Shown in pieces: positions 54,717 to 64,000 of a DNA stretch of 64,000 bases. The DNA comes from Uloborus plumipes (taxonomy: Eukaryota; Arthropoda; Arachnida; Araneae; Uloboridae). The notes beneath the pieces were generated by a model that was not told the DNA's origin, did not search any database, and was given only the letters and a program-made list of their open reading frames with translations. The DNA is taken from contig JAXGGA010006469.1 of NCBI GenBank assembly GCA_038373865.1, forward strand, positions 1 to 64,000. Reading direction: 5' to 3'. Made by a program: the position numbers and the translations under genes. Every line of letters begins with the position of its first letter. Positions within the stretch are counted from its first letter, which is position 1.

Positions 54717-54720
54717 TTAC

Positions 54721-55529
54721 GCAAACCAAGTCCGTTCAATGGCTGACAATCATATTTGGGTTGCAACTTTCCCCTAGTTATCTGAGTGGTATCATGGGAT
54801 AGAGACCATGGAAGGCACAAGGGAACAGAAGTTCTGGGTTGTGAGAAGTGTGACGCCACACATCCCGTTCGAAAGCTCCCAGAAGTTTTCGTTTAGTTTC
54901 TGCATGCAGCCTTAAATTGTTAAGCAGGTATCAATAATTTTCGACAGTTTACTTGGCCGAAGATTTTTCAGGAGTTTCGCAATCGTTTCAGTGTAGAAAG
55001 TTTTGTTTTGACTTACCCTCACAATATGTAATTTTGCTTTGCAAATAATATTGTCAAAAAAAAAAAAACTTTTCTATTGTTGTGATGGGATATCAAACAT
55101 TTTGCATTCTGCTCACTTTGTGTATAGTAAATAGCGAGGCACCCGATTACTGCCATTATTTAAAATATTTTTTAACCAGATTCTTTATGCATCGTAGTAA
55201 ATCTTGTAGTGATTGTAACGGCTTTAAATACAACGTTTGGGCACAATTTATTTTAGGTTTTTTTAATGTTTTTTTTTATGTTTTTTAATCTTTAAACAAA
55301 AATTAGACAACAACACAAGGAGTTTTCTAAAAATGTTTAAAAACAATAATATCGTTCTAATTTTAATGACGCTATAAAGTGTGTATATTAAGTAATGAGA
55401 ATATTTATGTCCTGACTCGCCTGTTCGCCAAAGAGGGCCCCCGACCGGTTGTAGTCGATAGTGTAGCCTTCGACATAGAAAACGCTCTACTCAGCAGTCG
55501 CCTACTATCTTTATTTGAGGCGGGATCAC
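54721..55529. other. hig intron, nothing recognised
   Basis: AT-rich. CGTTCGAAAGCTCCCAGAAG and neighbouring short ORFs show no domain. Confidence 0.5.
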
Positions 55530-56195
55530 GCGTAGCGTAGACGTCTTCAAAAAAGTGTGTTCAAGCTCAGATTGCAACAAAGCACTGAACAACGTTACGC
55601 AACCAAATTTTGCTTGGAAATGATTCACAAACGTACGGCAGGGAAAGCTTATTGCAAGCATAAGTTTTAGATGGGACAAAATGTTTAAAGGAGAGAGTGG
55701 AGGACGAGCCTCATGCAGGTCACACGTCAACACCAAGAACCGCAGAAAACGAACAGCGTGTGCGAAGTTTGCTGAGCACAGACCGGCGTTTAAGTGTTCG
55801 CATGATCGTAGAACTGCTAGGAATGGATAAAATAGCTGTGCACAAAATTATCAGTGAGGATCTTGGGATGAGGAAGATTTGCGCCAAACTCGTGCTGTAA
55901 GTTTTAGCAGACGTTCAAAAGCAAAACCGTTAGGCCATTTCAAAAAGGTCTTCCATATCCTCCCTACAGCCCCGACCTTGACCCTCTCTCCCAGCAGACC
56001 TTTTCATTTTCCCTAAAGTGAAAACCGCCAGCAAAGGGTGCCATCACGGGACCTTAGATGATGTCAAAAAAGCTCGCACACATGCTCTGAAGGATGTTTC
56101 GGTTGGTGACTTTCAGGGAGCGCACAAAGCGTGGAAACGTCACCTGTAGAAGTGTGAAGATGCTCAAGGAGCATATTTTGAAAACTACTAAAGTT
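55530..56195 (+). pseudogene. mariner transposase relic with internal deletion
   Basis: A broken reading gives EQRYATKFCLEMIHKRTAGK near 55575, then the open piece 55697-55900 with the HTH region (VRSLLSTDRRLSVRMIVELL, HKIISEDLGMRKICAKLV). It then jumps to the C-terminal third from about 55960 (PYSPDLDP, FPKVKTASKGCHHGTLDDVK). The catalytic middle is missing. It is a different mariner lineage from the copy at 50061. Terminal repeats were not identified with confidence. Confidence 0.78.
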
Positions 56196-56283
56196 TTGTA
56201 GTGATATCTCTTTTGCATTATTTTTTGTAGACTTATTATCATTACTTAAAATACACACCATGTATTTATGGAATCATTAATAA

Positions 56284-57938
56284 CACTGTTCGACAAAAAA
56301 AACCTTGAAAATGCTTCTGGTATTTTGAAGGCTGATTCTTATGTAAAATGACCCCCTGAATCCGAATATGACCCCCGTTTTTCCCCATCACGTCCCAATT
56401 TTTTTTTAAAACGCCCCCCTTTTTTTTTCATTTTTCCTTAGTTTCAGGGCTATTATTTTTTTTTTTGGAGGGGAAAGGAGCCTTATATTCACCAATAAAT
56501 TTTTTTGGATGTCAAGAGAGACTCAAAGTTTAAAATCATGAGCACCGAGAAAAAACTGGGGAACTTGGGGGGGCGTGGCCCCCCAAAAGATATTTGAAAA
56601 ATCACCAAAAACGATCTTTTTATTCTAGTTTCTTTAAAAAGACCTTTAAAACATTTTTTTCGGTGCAGAACCAGAGTATAGGATCCGCTCCTATGGCTCC
56701 TGGGTCAGAAAAAAATTTCACGCTGTAAAATTAAAAAAAAAAAAATAAAATAATGCTTTAAAAATCGCACTTTGCACTCGAGTTTTAAAGCAGGTCTTCA
56801 GCCAAAAAAAACAAAATTGTGGCTGATTCTTATGTCAAATGACCCCCTATTTCCAAATATGACCTCAGTTTCCCCCTCCACCCCCTCTTTCCAGAGAGTC
56901 CCCCCCCCCAATTCAGAGTCATTTTACTAATTCGGAGTGGAAAAGTACATTGCGTAACCCGTTAACATAATTCTAAAAGGCAACAGAGGTTCAAAGTTCA
57001 AAATCATGTACATGTGTACCAAAAATATAAACTAGGGCGGTATACCTCCCCCCTCCCCCCCCAAAAAAAAAGAAAAGAAAATTCAATACTCTGATTTTTC
57101 ACAAAAAAAAAAAAAAGGTTTAAAACGTCTCTTAGAAAAACAAGAAAAGAAGATTTTTTTTTTGGGGGGGGGGGGGTACACCGCCATAGTTTATATTTTT
57201 GGTACACATGTACATGATTTTGAACTTTGAACCTCTGTTGCCTCTTAGAATTATGTTAACGGGTTGCGTAATGTACTTTTCCCCTCCGAATTAGTAAAAT
57301 GACTCTGAATTGGGGGGGGGGACTCTCTGGAAAGAGAGGGTAGAGGGGGGAAACTGAGGTCATATTTGGAAATAGGGGGTCATTTGACATAAGAATCAGC
57401 CACAATTTTGTTTTTTTTTTTGGCCGAAGACCTGCTTTAAAACTCGAGTGCAAAGTGCGATTTTTAAAGCATTATTTTATTTTTTTTTAAAAAATTTTAC
57501 AGCGTGAAAATTTTTTCTGACCCAGGAGCCATAGGAGCGAATCCTATACTCTGGTTCTGCACCGAAAAAAATGTTTTAAAGGTCTTTTTAAAGAAACTAG
57601 AATAAAAAGATCGTTTTGGTGATTTTTCAAATATCTTGGGGGGCCACGCCCCCCCAAGTTCCCTAATTTTTTTCTCGGTGCTCATGATTTTAAACTTTGA
57701 GTCTCTCTTGACATCCAAAAAAATTTATTGGTGAATATAAGGCTCCTTTCCCCTCCAAAAAAAATATAATAGCCCTGAAACTAAGGAAAAATGAAAAAAA
57801 AAGCGGGGCGTTTTAAAAAAAAATTGGGACGTGATGGGGGAAAACGGGGGTCATATTCGGACTCAGGGGGTCATTTACATAAGAATCAGCCTTCAAAATA
57901 CCAGAAGCATTTTCAAGGTTTTTTTTTGTCGAACAGTG
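56284..57938. mobile_element. Foldback element, 1.65 kb
   Basis: Ends CACTGTTCGACAAAAAAAAC and the inverse. Arms of about 780 bp meet near 57110-57170. They share GGCTGATTCTTATGT, GGTTTTAAACTTTGA-like and CCCAGGAGCCATAGGAGC blocks on opposite strands. TAA on each side (56281-56283, 57939-57941) may be the target duplication. Apparent ORFs are mirror pairs from the two arms. It includes a 13-G run at 57164-57176. Confidence 0.87.
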
Positions 57939-58116
57939 TAATCAATTGTAAGATATTTTTACTTGGGAATGGAAATGTTTCATTTACCAGCTTGTTTACT
58001 TTTCTAAAATTCTTATCAACTATCTCTCGTTTGCTAGTATAAAATACAGTTTTACTTATTGGAAAGGTACAAATGTTGGTTAAAAAATAGTCTTCAATGA
58101 TTTAAAATTTGATTAG

Positions 58117-58435
58117 TGTTGTGAGTAATCGCTTTTCATTGGTTTGAAAGCTTTAAGTCTGTCTATTCCTCATTGGAAGAGACTTTTGCAGCTTTCTGTG
58201 GAGTTCGCAAAAACTCTTCTTTAATCCACCCTCGGACCTAGAAGAGAGCTTATTGCTGTTTGAAATAATCTATTGGCTTCTGAAAATCTGCCCTCAAAAC
58301 TACATAAAGAGCCTTACTCTGTTCACTATTTTTCCTCTATGTCTTGCTGTATGTGTGTCCCCATGTGTTGTAATAAAGCTGTTAATGTTCAACTGTCTGC
58401 TCTCTGCTACACTCGATACACATAACCTATCAACA
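58117..58435 (+). repeat. Copia 5' LTR
   Basis: 319 bp, TG..CA termini, with AATAAAGCT at 58372-58380 as likely poly(A) signal of the element. The sequence GCAGAGCGTGGTTCTGAG follows directly and should hold the primer binding site; I could not match it to a tRNA with confidence. Confidence 0.93.
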
Positions 58436-58492
58436 GCAGAGCGTGGTTCTGAGTTTCACCCAGCTGCTAAATCACTGCTGTAGCGGAAGAAC

Positions 58493-59281
58493 ATGGGGGA
58501 CGAGATAAAGTATTCTGTTGATCCCTTTGACGGAAGGAATTTCTCTATGTGGAGCAGGAGAATGGAGGCTGTTTTTGCGGCAAAGAACTTAGAGGATTAT
58601 TTGACGCGTGAAGCGGATGCTACAAAAGATAATGAATTTGTTGCGAGCAAGAAGGCCTATGCCTTGATGTTATCTTTTCTCAGTGATAAAGTTTTGGTTT
58701 CACTTTCTGAAGAAAAGACTTGTGCTGAAATAGTTGCGAAACTAAAATCAATATATGTTCGAGAAGGAGCCGTGAGTCAGATTTTAGTTAGAAAGAGACT
58801 TTCAACTCTAAAAATGAAAAAGGAATCGTCAATGCAGGAGCATATTGACGAAGTGAACAGACTCGTTACCCAATTAAAGTCATGTGGTGTAAAAGTGAGT
58901 GACATGGACAGTATTGTTTATCTTTTGATGTCCCTTCCTGCAGAGTATGACTCATCAAAGTCAGCAATAGAAAACCAACCTTCGGAGAATTTGACACTAG
59001 AATTTGTGTGCGGTCGTCTTCTCGATGCTGAAGCGCTGATGAAGGATCGTCGGGTCTCGGAACCTAAACATTGGAAGCCGGAGTCATCAAATGGCGCGGC
59101 CTTTTCTACAAATCATCGCAGTGTTGTGTGCCACAAGTGTCGCAAAACTGGACATATTGCAAAATTCTGCAGAAGTAACGTGATCTGCTACCAGTGCGGA
59201 AAAAAAAAGGGCATTTTAAAAAGAACTGTACAGCCCAAACTGGAAAGAATACTTCGTGGAAAGATGAAGCAGCTGCAGTGA
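58493..59281 (+). CDS. Copia Gag, 262 aa in this frame
   Basis: Starts at ATG 58493 and carries the copia-type Gag domain (FDGRNFSMWSRRMEAVF, the UBN2-like region) and a CCHC knuckle CHKCRKTGHIAKFC at about 59131-59172. A second knuckle begins CYQCG at 59189, but a nine-A run (59200-59208) puts the following residues out of frame with Pol. The last about 25 residues of this frame are therefore off-frame. Confidence 0.9.
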   Translation: MGDEIKYSVDPFDGRNFSMWSRRMEAVFAAKNLEDYLTREADATKDNEFVASKKAYALMLSFLSDKVLVSLSEEKTCAEIVAKLKSIYVREGAVSQILVRKRLSTLKMKKESSMQEHIDEVNRLVTQLKSCGVKVSDMDSIVYLLMSLPAEYDSSKSAIENQPSENLTLEFVCGRLLDAEALMKDRRVSEPKHWKPESSNGAAFSTNHRSVVCHKCRKTGHIAKFCRSNVICYQCGKKKGILKRTVQPKLERILRGKMKQLQ

Positions 59282-60585
59282 CTTTCGTTGTGGGCGAAGT
59301 AGAGCCAAAAAGTTTTATAGTAGATAGCGGCTCGAATTCTCACATGTCTGCTCATCGTGAATGGTTTGAAGAGTTTAAGCCCTCTTCAGGAACTGTGTCA
59401 TGTGCTGACAAATCTAGTAAGCTAGAAGTGAAAGGAATAGGAACTATTCGCGGTGTGTTAGGTAATGACGGACAAGAAATCTTGCTTAAAGACGTGCTTT
59501 ATGTTCCCGAACTGAATGGAAATCTCATTTCTGTGAAACAGATCCAGAAAGCTGGATATACTATAAGCTTTCGAAATGATGAAGCAGTAGTTGAAAATGG
59601 AAATATACGCTTTGTGTTGTGTAAACTAAATTCAAAAGGCCAATATGCCAGTGACTTTGTTCCCATCATTTCAAATTCCTTTGTTGCCGAAAAGGAAGAA
59701 GCTGTGCTGTGGCATCGCAGGTTAGGACACTCCGGAAACCATATTATGAATAAATTAGGATTACCAACAAATGATGAGTTTTGTGAAAACTGTACTTTAG
59801 CGAAACAAGCAGCAAATCCCGTAGGAAAAGGAAATCGTAAAAGAGAAAAAGGTCCCATGTTGACAATACATTCCGATGTGTGTGGTCCCGTTAGCCCACA
59901 AACTCCAGCGGGAGAAAGGTATGTTCTAACCCTAGTAGATGATTATTCCCGTTTTTGTGAAGTTCGTCTTCTTAAAAAGAAAAGTGATGTTCCAATAGAA
60001 TTTAATAAATTTTTGAAATTGAATCCAAATGTTCGAAAAATTCGCTGTGATAATGCCCAAGAATATGTTTCTGGTGAACTTAAATCAATAGCTAACAAAT
60101 ATGGTATAACAATAGATCCCTGTCGGCCATACAGTCATGAATTGAATGGCGTTTCGGAGAGATTGAACAGAACACTCTTTGATAAAGCCCGTGCACTTTT
60201 GTATGATGCAAATTTGCCAAAGAATTGTTGGGGATATGCCATTCAAGTTGCTGCGTTTATTCACAATAGAATCCCCAGTTCAAGCATCAATGATTTATCA
60301 CCTTACGAAATGAAATATTCTCAGAAACCAGATCTAAATCAAATTAAATTATTTGGTTGTGATGCTTATGTTAAAATTCCCGATGTCCGAAGACAAAAAT
60401 TAGACCCGAAGTCTAAACGAATGATTTTCGTTGGGTATTCAAACATGGGATACCGACTAATGGATCCTGATACAAAGAGAGTAATTGTGTCCCGCAATGT
60501 TCGCTTTAATGAAAATAAAGTTTATGTAGAAGATAGAAGTGTTCCACCAGATGCCCCAAAGAAAGAAGAAAAGGACGAGGAGTAA
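59194..60585 (+). pseudogene. Copia Pol, protease-integrase part, ended by premature TAA
   Basis: This frame picks up after the A-run with GHFKKNC. It has the protease motif FIVDSGSNSHMSA (about 59314), the GAG-pre-integrase domain LWHRRLGHSGN (about 59707) with CENCTLAK zinc ligands, and the integrase core with IHSDVCGPV, VDDYSRF, IRCDNAQEYV and GVSERLNRT. It ends at TAA (60583-60585). The same frame is open again for the next 40 codons into the RT part, so a single nonsense codon separates the two halves of Pol. Confidence 0.9.
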
Positions 60586-62238
60586 TGCGAGTCCAAAGTA
60601 AACAAAGAGTTAGGAGAAAACAAAACTAGTGAACCTCCACCGGAGAACCCCTTATCAGCCCCTCGCTGGTCTGAAAGAGAAAGTAAGAAACCAGAACGGT
60701 ACCAAGCAATGTTCACCACAGAAGAGGCAATGACATTTAACGACATCTCAGAACTGCCGGAAGAAGAGCAAGCCCAATGGAAAGTCGCGATGGGGGAAGA
60801 AATACGCTCGATGGAGATAAACAACGTCTGGGAACTGGTAGATCTCCCTGATAACGCGACCCCTATTACATGCAAGTGGGTGTTTAAGAAGAAAAGAGAC
60901 GGAGCTCAAAAGGCCCGGCTTGTCGCTAGGGGGTTCCAGCAGACCGACTACCCCCAAACGTACAGTCCAACTCTTGGTATGCCATGTTTACGTTTAGTTT
61001 TATTTTCGGTTCTTCAAGAAGATCTGAAGGCCTATGTGATGGATGTAAAGACTGCGTTTCTGAATGGTGAGTTACAAGAAATTGTTTTTATGGAACAACC
61101 TCAAGGGTTTAATGACTTATCAGGCAGAGTGTGTAAATTGAATAAAAGCTTGTACGGATTAAAGCAAGCTCCTAGGCGGTGGTTTCTAAGATTTTTGGAA
61201 TTTATGTTAAAGATTAATTTTAAGCAACTAAATTCAGAACCGTGCATTTTTATCAGAGTAGTTAATGGTAGAAAAATAATTGTTTGTTTATATGTGGATG
61301 ACATTTTGATTGCTGGCTCAGATGAAACGGAAATAATGATTGTTATAAAACTATTGCAAGATGAATTTCAAATGTCTAAACTTGAACCCACGGTTGAATT
61401 TTTAGGTATCCGTTTGCAGTTTACGTCAACAAAACTAGTGTTAGATCAAAATGATTATATACTTAAAATTTTGAAGAGATTTAACATGAGTGATTGCAAA
61501 CCGTGTTCAACGCCAATGGAAGCAAAATCAACTCCAGCGGACTTTGAGGAAGTAACTGTCTTTAAAGGACCTTACCGTGAATTAGTTGGATCTTTACTGT
61601 ATCTTGCCGTGACAACAAGACCCGATATATTGTTCGCTGTGAACTGCTTCAGCCAATTGCAGGAGAATCCAACAGAATCAGCTTGGAATGGTTTGAAAAG
61701 AATTTTAAGATACTTGAAAGGTACTTTGAACTATAAAATTGTGTATAATAAGTGTTATGACTCTAAAGTTGATTTATCATTATATGTTGATTCAGATTGG
61801 GCATCAGATTCACGTGATCGTAAATCAATATCAGGTTATGTAATTTTTTATAAAAAGTGTCCAATTTTGTGGAGCGTAAAGAAACAAAGTTCTATAGCTG
61901 TTTCTTCTACTGAAGCTGAAATACTAGCCATTGGTAAGTCTTTGTTAGAACTCGTGTACTATAAGAATATTGCATGTGAATTTCTTACTGTGAATAATAC
62001 TGTTATATTTGAAGATAATCAATCTGCTATCAAATGTATTATTAATGAAAGTAATTCTGGTAGATTAAAACATATTGATGTTAAGTTAAAATTTATTAGA
62101 AATATTTTAAACATTGAAAATATTGATATAGAATATGTTTCTTCTGAAAAGCAAATTGCTGATATGTTTACGAAGGCTCTTCCCAAATTTAAATTGTACG
62201 AACTAATGTCATTGTGTTGTTTAGTGATCAGCGATTAA
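60586..62238 (+). pseudogene. Copia Pol, reverse transcriptase-RNase H part
   Basis: In the same frame as the upstream Pol piece. Conserved copia motifs: NNVWELVDLP, CKWVFKKKRDG, DVKTAFLNGEL, KSLYGLKQAPRRW, LYVDDILIAG (catalytic Asp pair, about 61290) and the RNase H with YVDSDWASD and STEAEILA. It ends with TAA at 62236-62238. No other disruption was seen. Confidence 0.92.
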
Positions 62239-62245
62239 GGGAGGG

Positions 62246-62575
62246 TGTTGTGAGTAATCGCTTTTCATTGGTTTGAAAGCTTTAAGTCTGTCTATTCCAC
62301 ATTGGAAGAGACTTTTGCAGCTTTCTGTGGAGTTCACAAAAACTCTTCTTTAATCCACCCTCGGACCTAGAAGAGAGCTTATTGCTGTTTGAAATAATCT
62401 ATTGGCTTCTGAAAATCTGCCCTCAAAACTACATAAAGAGCCTTACTCTGTTTACAACCACTTCACTATTTTTCCTCTATGTCTTGCTGTATGTGTGTCC
62501 CCATGTGTTGTAATAAAGCTGTTATTGTTCAACTGTCTGCTCTCTGCTACACTCGATACACATAACCTATCAACA
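62246..62575 (+). repeat. Copia 3' LTR
   Basis: 330 bp, preceded by the AAGGGAGGG tract and followed by ATTAG. It has an 11-bp segment (near 62452-62462) absent from the 5' LTR. Confidence 0.93.
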
Positions 62576-62580
62576 ATTAG

Positions 62581-63056
62581 TAATACAAAATTGAAAATAA
62601 AACAGCCACTATGATTGATTGCTAAAAGTTGGAGATAGCATTAGCGCCATTCCACGTCATAGTAAAATAATTGAAAGGCTTGGAGGATGAAGGGGCTAAG
62701 TTACATTTTGAAAAATGAACACTCTGGATAATAGTAAGCAATGGATACAATTAAGCAAATAAAACTTGGCACATGAAAAAGTAGATATCATTAGGCGGAT
62801 TTCATACGCACATTAACGACAAAACCAGAAAACGAAAAAGCTGCAAAAACTTCAACAATAAAAATTTGAATTTTAATTACTCGCAACTTCTGTTTTTCGC
62901 TTAACCCCATTCCTCTCCCAAGCCCTTCAATTCTTATTGTACAAAAGGAAAAATAATCTATAGTTTCATTTTTTCATAGTTTTTTTTTTTTGTTCAAAAA
63001 ACGACTGCAGTGGCAAAAAATCCACATGAATTTCTACCACCACCGAAAATACTCAC
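62581..63056. other. hig intron, nothing recognised
   Basis: AT-rich; GCCATTCCACGTCATAGT at 62650-62667 resembles the terminus of the foldback at 51840 but has no partner. ACCAGAAAACGAAAAAGCTG and the flanks show no exon. Confidence 0.5.
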
Positions 63057-63380
63057 CGCACTTATACGCTCCTCCGACCCAATTGCCATCTTCGCAAACA
63101 ATCTTCCACGTGGTCTTCTCTCCATAGATCCCCCTGATACAATTAAATCTTATTTCGGTGTTGTGTGCGAACCATCTGGCCGTGTTCCCCTCTGGCGCTG
63201 TCTCCGGAGATTCGTCGGACAACATGCCGGACCCCCTCTGTTTGCTCGTCGGGTAAAGCAGCGTGTTCTGCAGCCTCTCCGGGGGCCCGCAGGGCCTGTA
63301 TCCGGCAGCTGAGGCCATGCTGGCGGAAGGGGCCCCTCCGTCCGGCTGCCGGTAGCGGATGTCCGTCTCCTGCACGCCGT
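63057..63380 (-). CDS. hig: hig exon: first visible CCP domain (gene continues beyond window)
   Basis: A 324-bp exon, phase 1 at both ends. Acceptor CCCTTTGCAG before ACGGCGTGCAGG, donor TGCG then GTGAGT. The N-terminal part (DGVQETDIRYRQPDGGAP) is Gly/Ala/Pro-rich. It is followed by a CCP variant with Cys in YRPCGPPERLQ, FNCIRGIYG, IVCEDGNWVGG and YKC, and a long insertion between the first two Cys (KQRGSGMLSDESPETAPEGN). The exon is GC-rich against an AT-rich intron. Because it enters in phase 1 without a signal peptide, further 5' exons must lie beyond 64000. Confidence 0.85.
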
Positions 63381-64000
63381 CTGCAAAGGGAGTTGTTGTT
63401 GTGGTGAGTTTCGGTTTGTGACATTGCGACGGATTTAATAGGGAAGTTACTAATTGAAATATTAGCTTGTGAGTGAGAGATCTCACTTCAAAAGAGGCAA
63501 ATTGTTTTCTATTTCACAAACAGGGAAGAAACCTGTGAAACATGACAACTGTGGCTTAGTTTTAGGTCAAAAAATTCAGTTTTCAAACATACATTGATTG
63601 AGCAGTAAATTTCCGCCTCTAAGCCAAGGCTAAGGCAGAAATACATGCAACGCACCGCCGATTCGGTTATTCCATTAAGATAATGGATGGAATAACCGAT
63701 TCGGTAGTGTATTGCACGTATAATTTTTTTGCACTATGTAACTTACACACACACACACACACTTTGGTATTTATTTATTTATCTAAACCAGTACAGATTT
63801 AAATATATTACGATCGTCATTACATGTATTAAGAAGTTCGTTGATTGTCCTTAGTTTTAGTTAAAAAAAAATTTGAAATGTCAGACCTAAATTTATTGTT
63901 TTTTTGCATTATGTAACTTATATGCACAGATGCCAGCCTACGTATTTATTTATTCAAGAATATATCTATATATATAAAGATGACGGTGTTCGTTTGTCTG
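63381..64000. other. hig intron at the window edge
   Basis: Contains a hairpin around CCGATTCGGTTATTCCATTA/ GGAATAACCGATTCGG (63658-63702), a (CA)n stretch at 63749-63770, and two diverged direct copies of TTTTTTTGCA.TATGTAACTTA..CACA..TATTTATTTATT at about 63726-63782 and 63899-63953. The last 50 bp (TATATATATAAAGATGACGG) look like the start of another repeat cut by the window edge. No exon was seen. Confidence 0.55.

Larger units (their letters stand above)
58112..62580 (+). mobile_element. Nearly intact Ty1/copia LTR retrotransposon with ATTAG duplication
   Basis: LTRs at 58117-58435 (319 bp) and 62246-62575 (330 bp), TSD ATTAG at 58112-58116 and 62576-62580. LTRs start TGTTGTGAGTAATCGC and end ATCAACA; they differ by three substitutions and one 11-bp indel by eye. 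A purine tract AAGGGAGGG (62237-62245) precedes the 3' LTR. The order gag, protease, integrase, RT, RNase H is the copia order. Two lesions: a frame change at a nine-A run and one in-frame TAA. It is antisense to hig, inside an 11.6-kb intron. Confidence 0.95.

Noticed and set aside
56284..57938. Possible protein-coding element in the 1.65-kb foldback
   Set aside because: ORFs exist only as mirror pairs across the palindrome and lack any transposase motif.
59499..60957. Minus-strand ORFs over the copia element
   Set aside because: Antisense shadows of the copia Pol frame.
63034..63486. Long minus-strand frame as one 150-aa protein
   Set aside because: Only 63057-63380 is exon; the rest is intron read-through beyond the GTGAGT donor and the TTTGCAG acceptor.

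Overview
The window is eukaryotic, AT-rich nuclear DNA, most likely from an arthropod. One gene dominates it: the 3' two-thirds of a secreted CCP (sushi)/Ig protein on the minus strand. It is spread over eight exons between 63380 and 14405 and matches what I know of the synaptic-matrix protein Hikaru genki (Hig). The exon-by-exon CCP architecture, introns of 2-15 kb and the very heavy load of foldback elements would suit a spider or another chelicerate, but the species call is inference. The 5' end of the gene (signal peptide, first exons) lies beyond 64000. Every intron is in phase 1, every CCP domain sits on its own exon, and the Ig domain is split over two exons by an intron with a GC donor.

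Layout. 1-14400: intergenic DNA downstream of hig, with a 168-bp satellite organised as 336-bp dimers (about 934-2612), pogo-like, Harbinger-like and tandem MITEs (3.6-6.7 kb), diverged duplications (8.6-9.4 kb) and a mariner fossil (11.4-11.8 kb). 14405-63380: the hig exons, with introns filled by transposons. These include an intact Ty3/gypsy LTR element (19136-25429, sense to hig), a piggyBac-like element (26616-33304) with a decayed hAT-like transposon (27622-30425) and a 598-bp hAT MITE nested in it, many foldback elements with 0.1-1.4-kb arms, SINE-like copies, two mariner relics, and a nearly intact Ty1/copia element (58117-62575, antisense to hig). 63381-64000: the next intron of hig, with short repeats.

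How it works together. The only host gene seen is hig. The visible product is 543 residues: CCP, CCP, Ig, CCP, CCP, CCP, CCP, stop, with no transmembrane segment, as expected for an extracellular synaptic-cleft protein. The mobile elements are the rest of the story. Several insertions carry exact target-site duplications (ATAT, ATTAG, ATCCGTAG, GTTTGAAC, ATGTACAG, TTA, TA, TTAC, TCAA), which fix their boundaries and suggest superfamilies. Two MITEs lie within about 30 bp of hig splice sites. Many introns would be transcribed as long self-complementary RNA. I found no unknown protein-based system. The most unusual signals are the nested transposon stack, the very large foldbacks, the higher-order satellite and the GC-AG intron inside the Ig domain.
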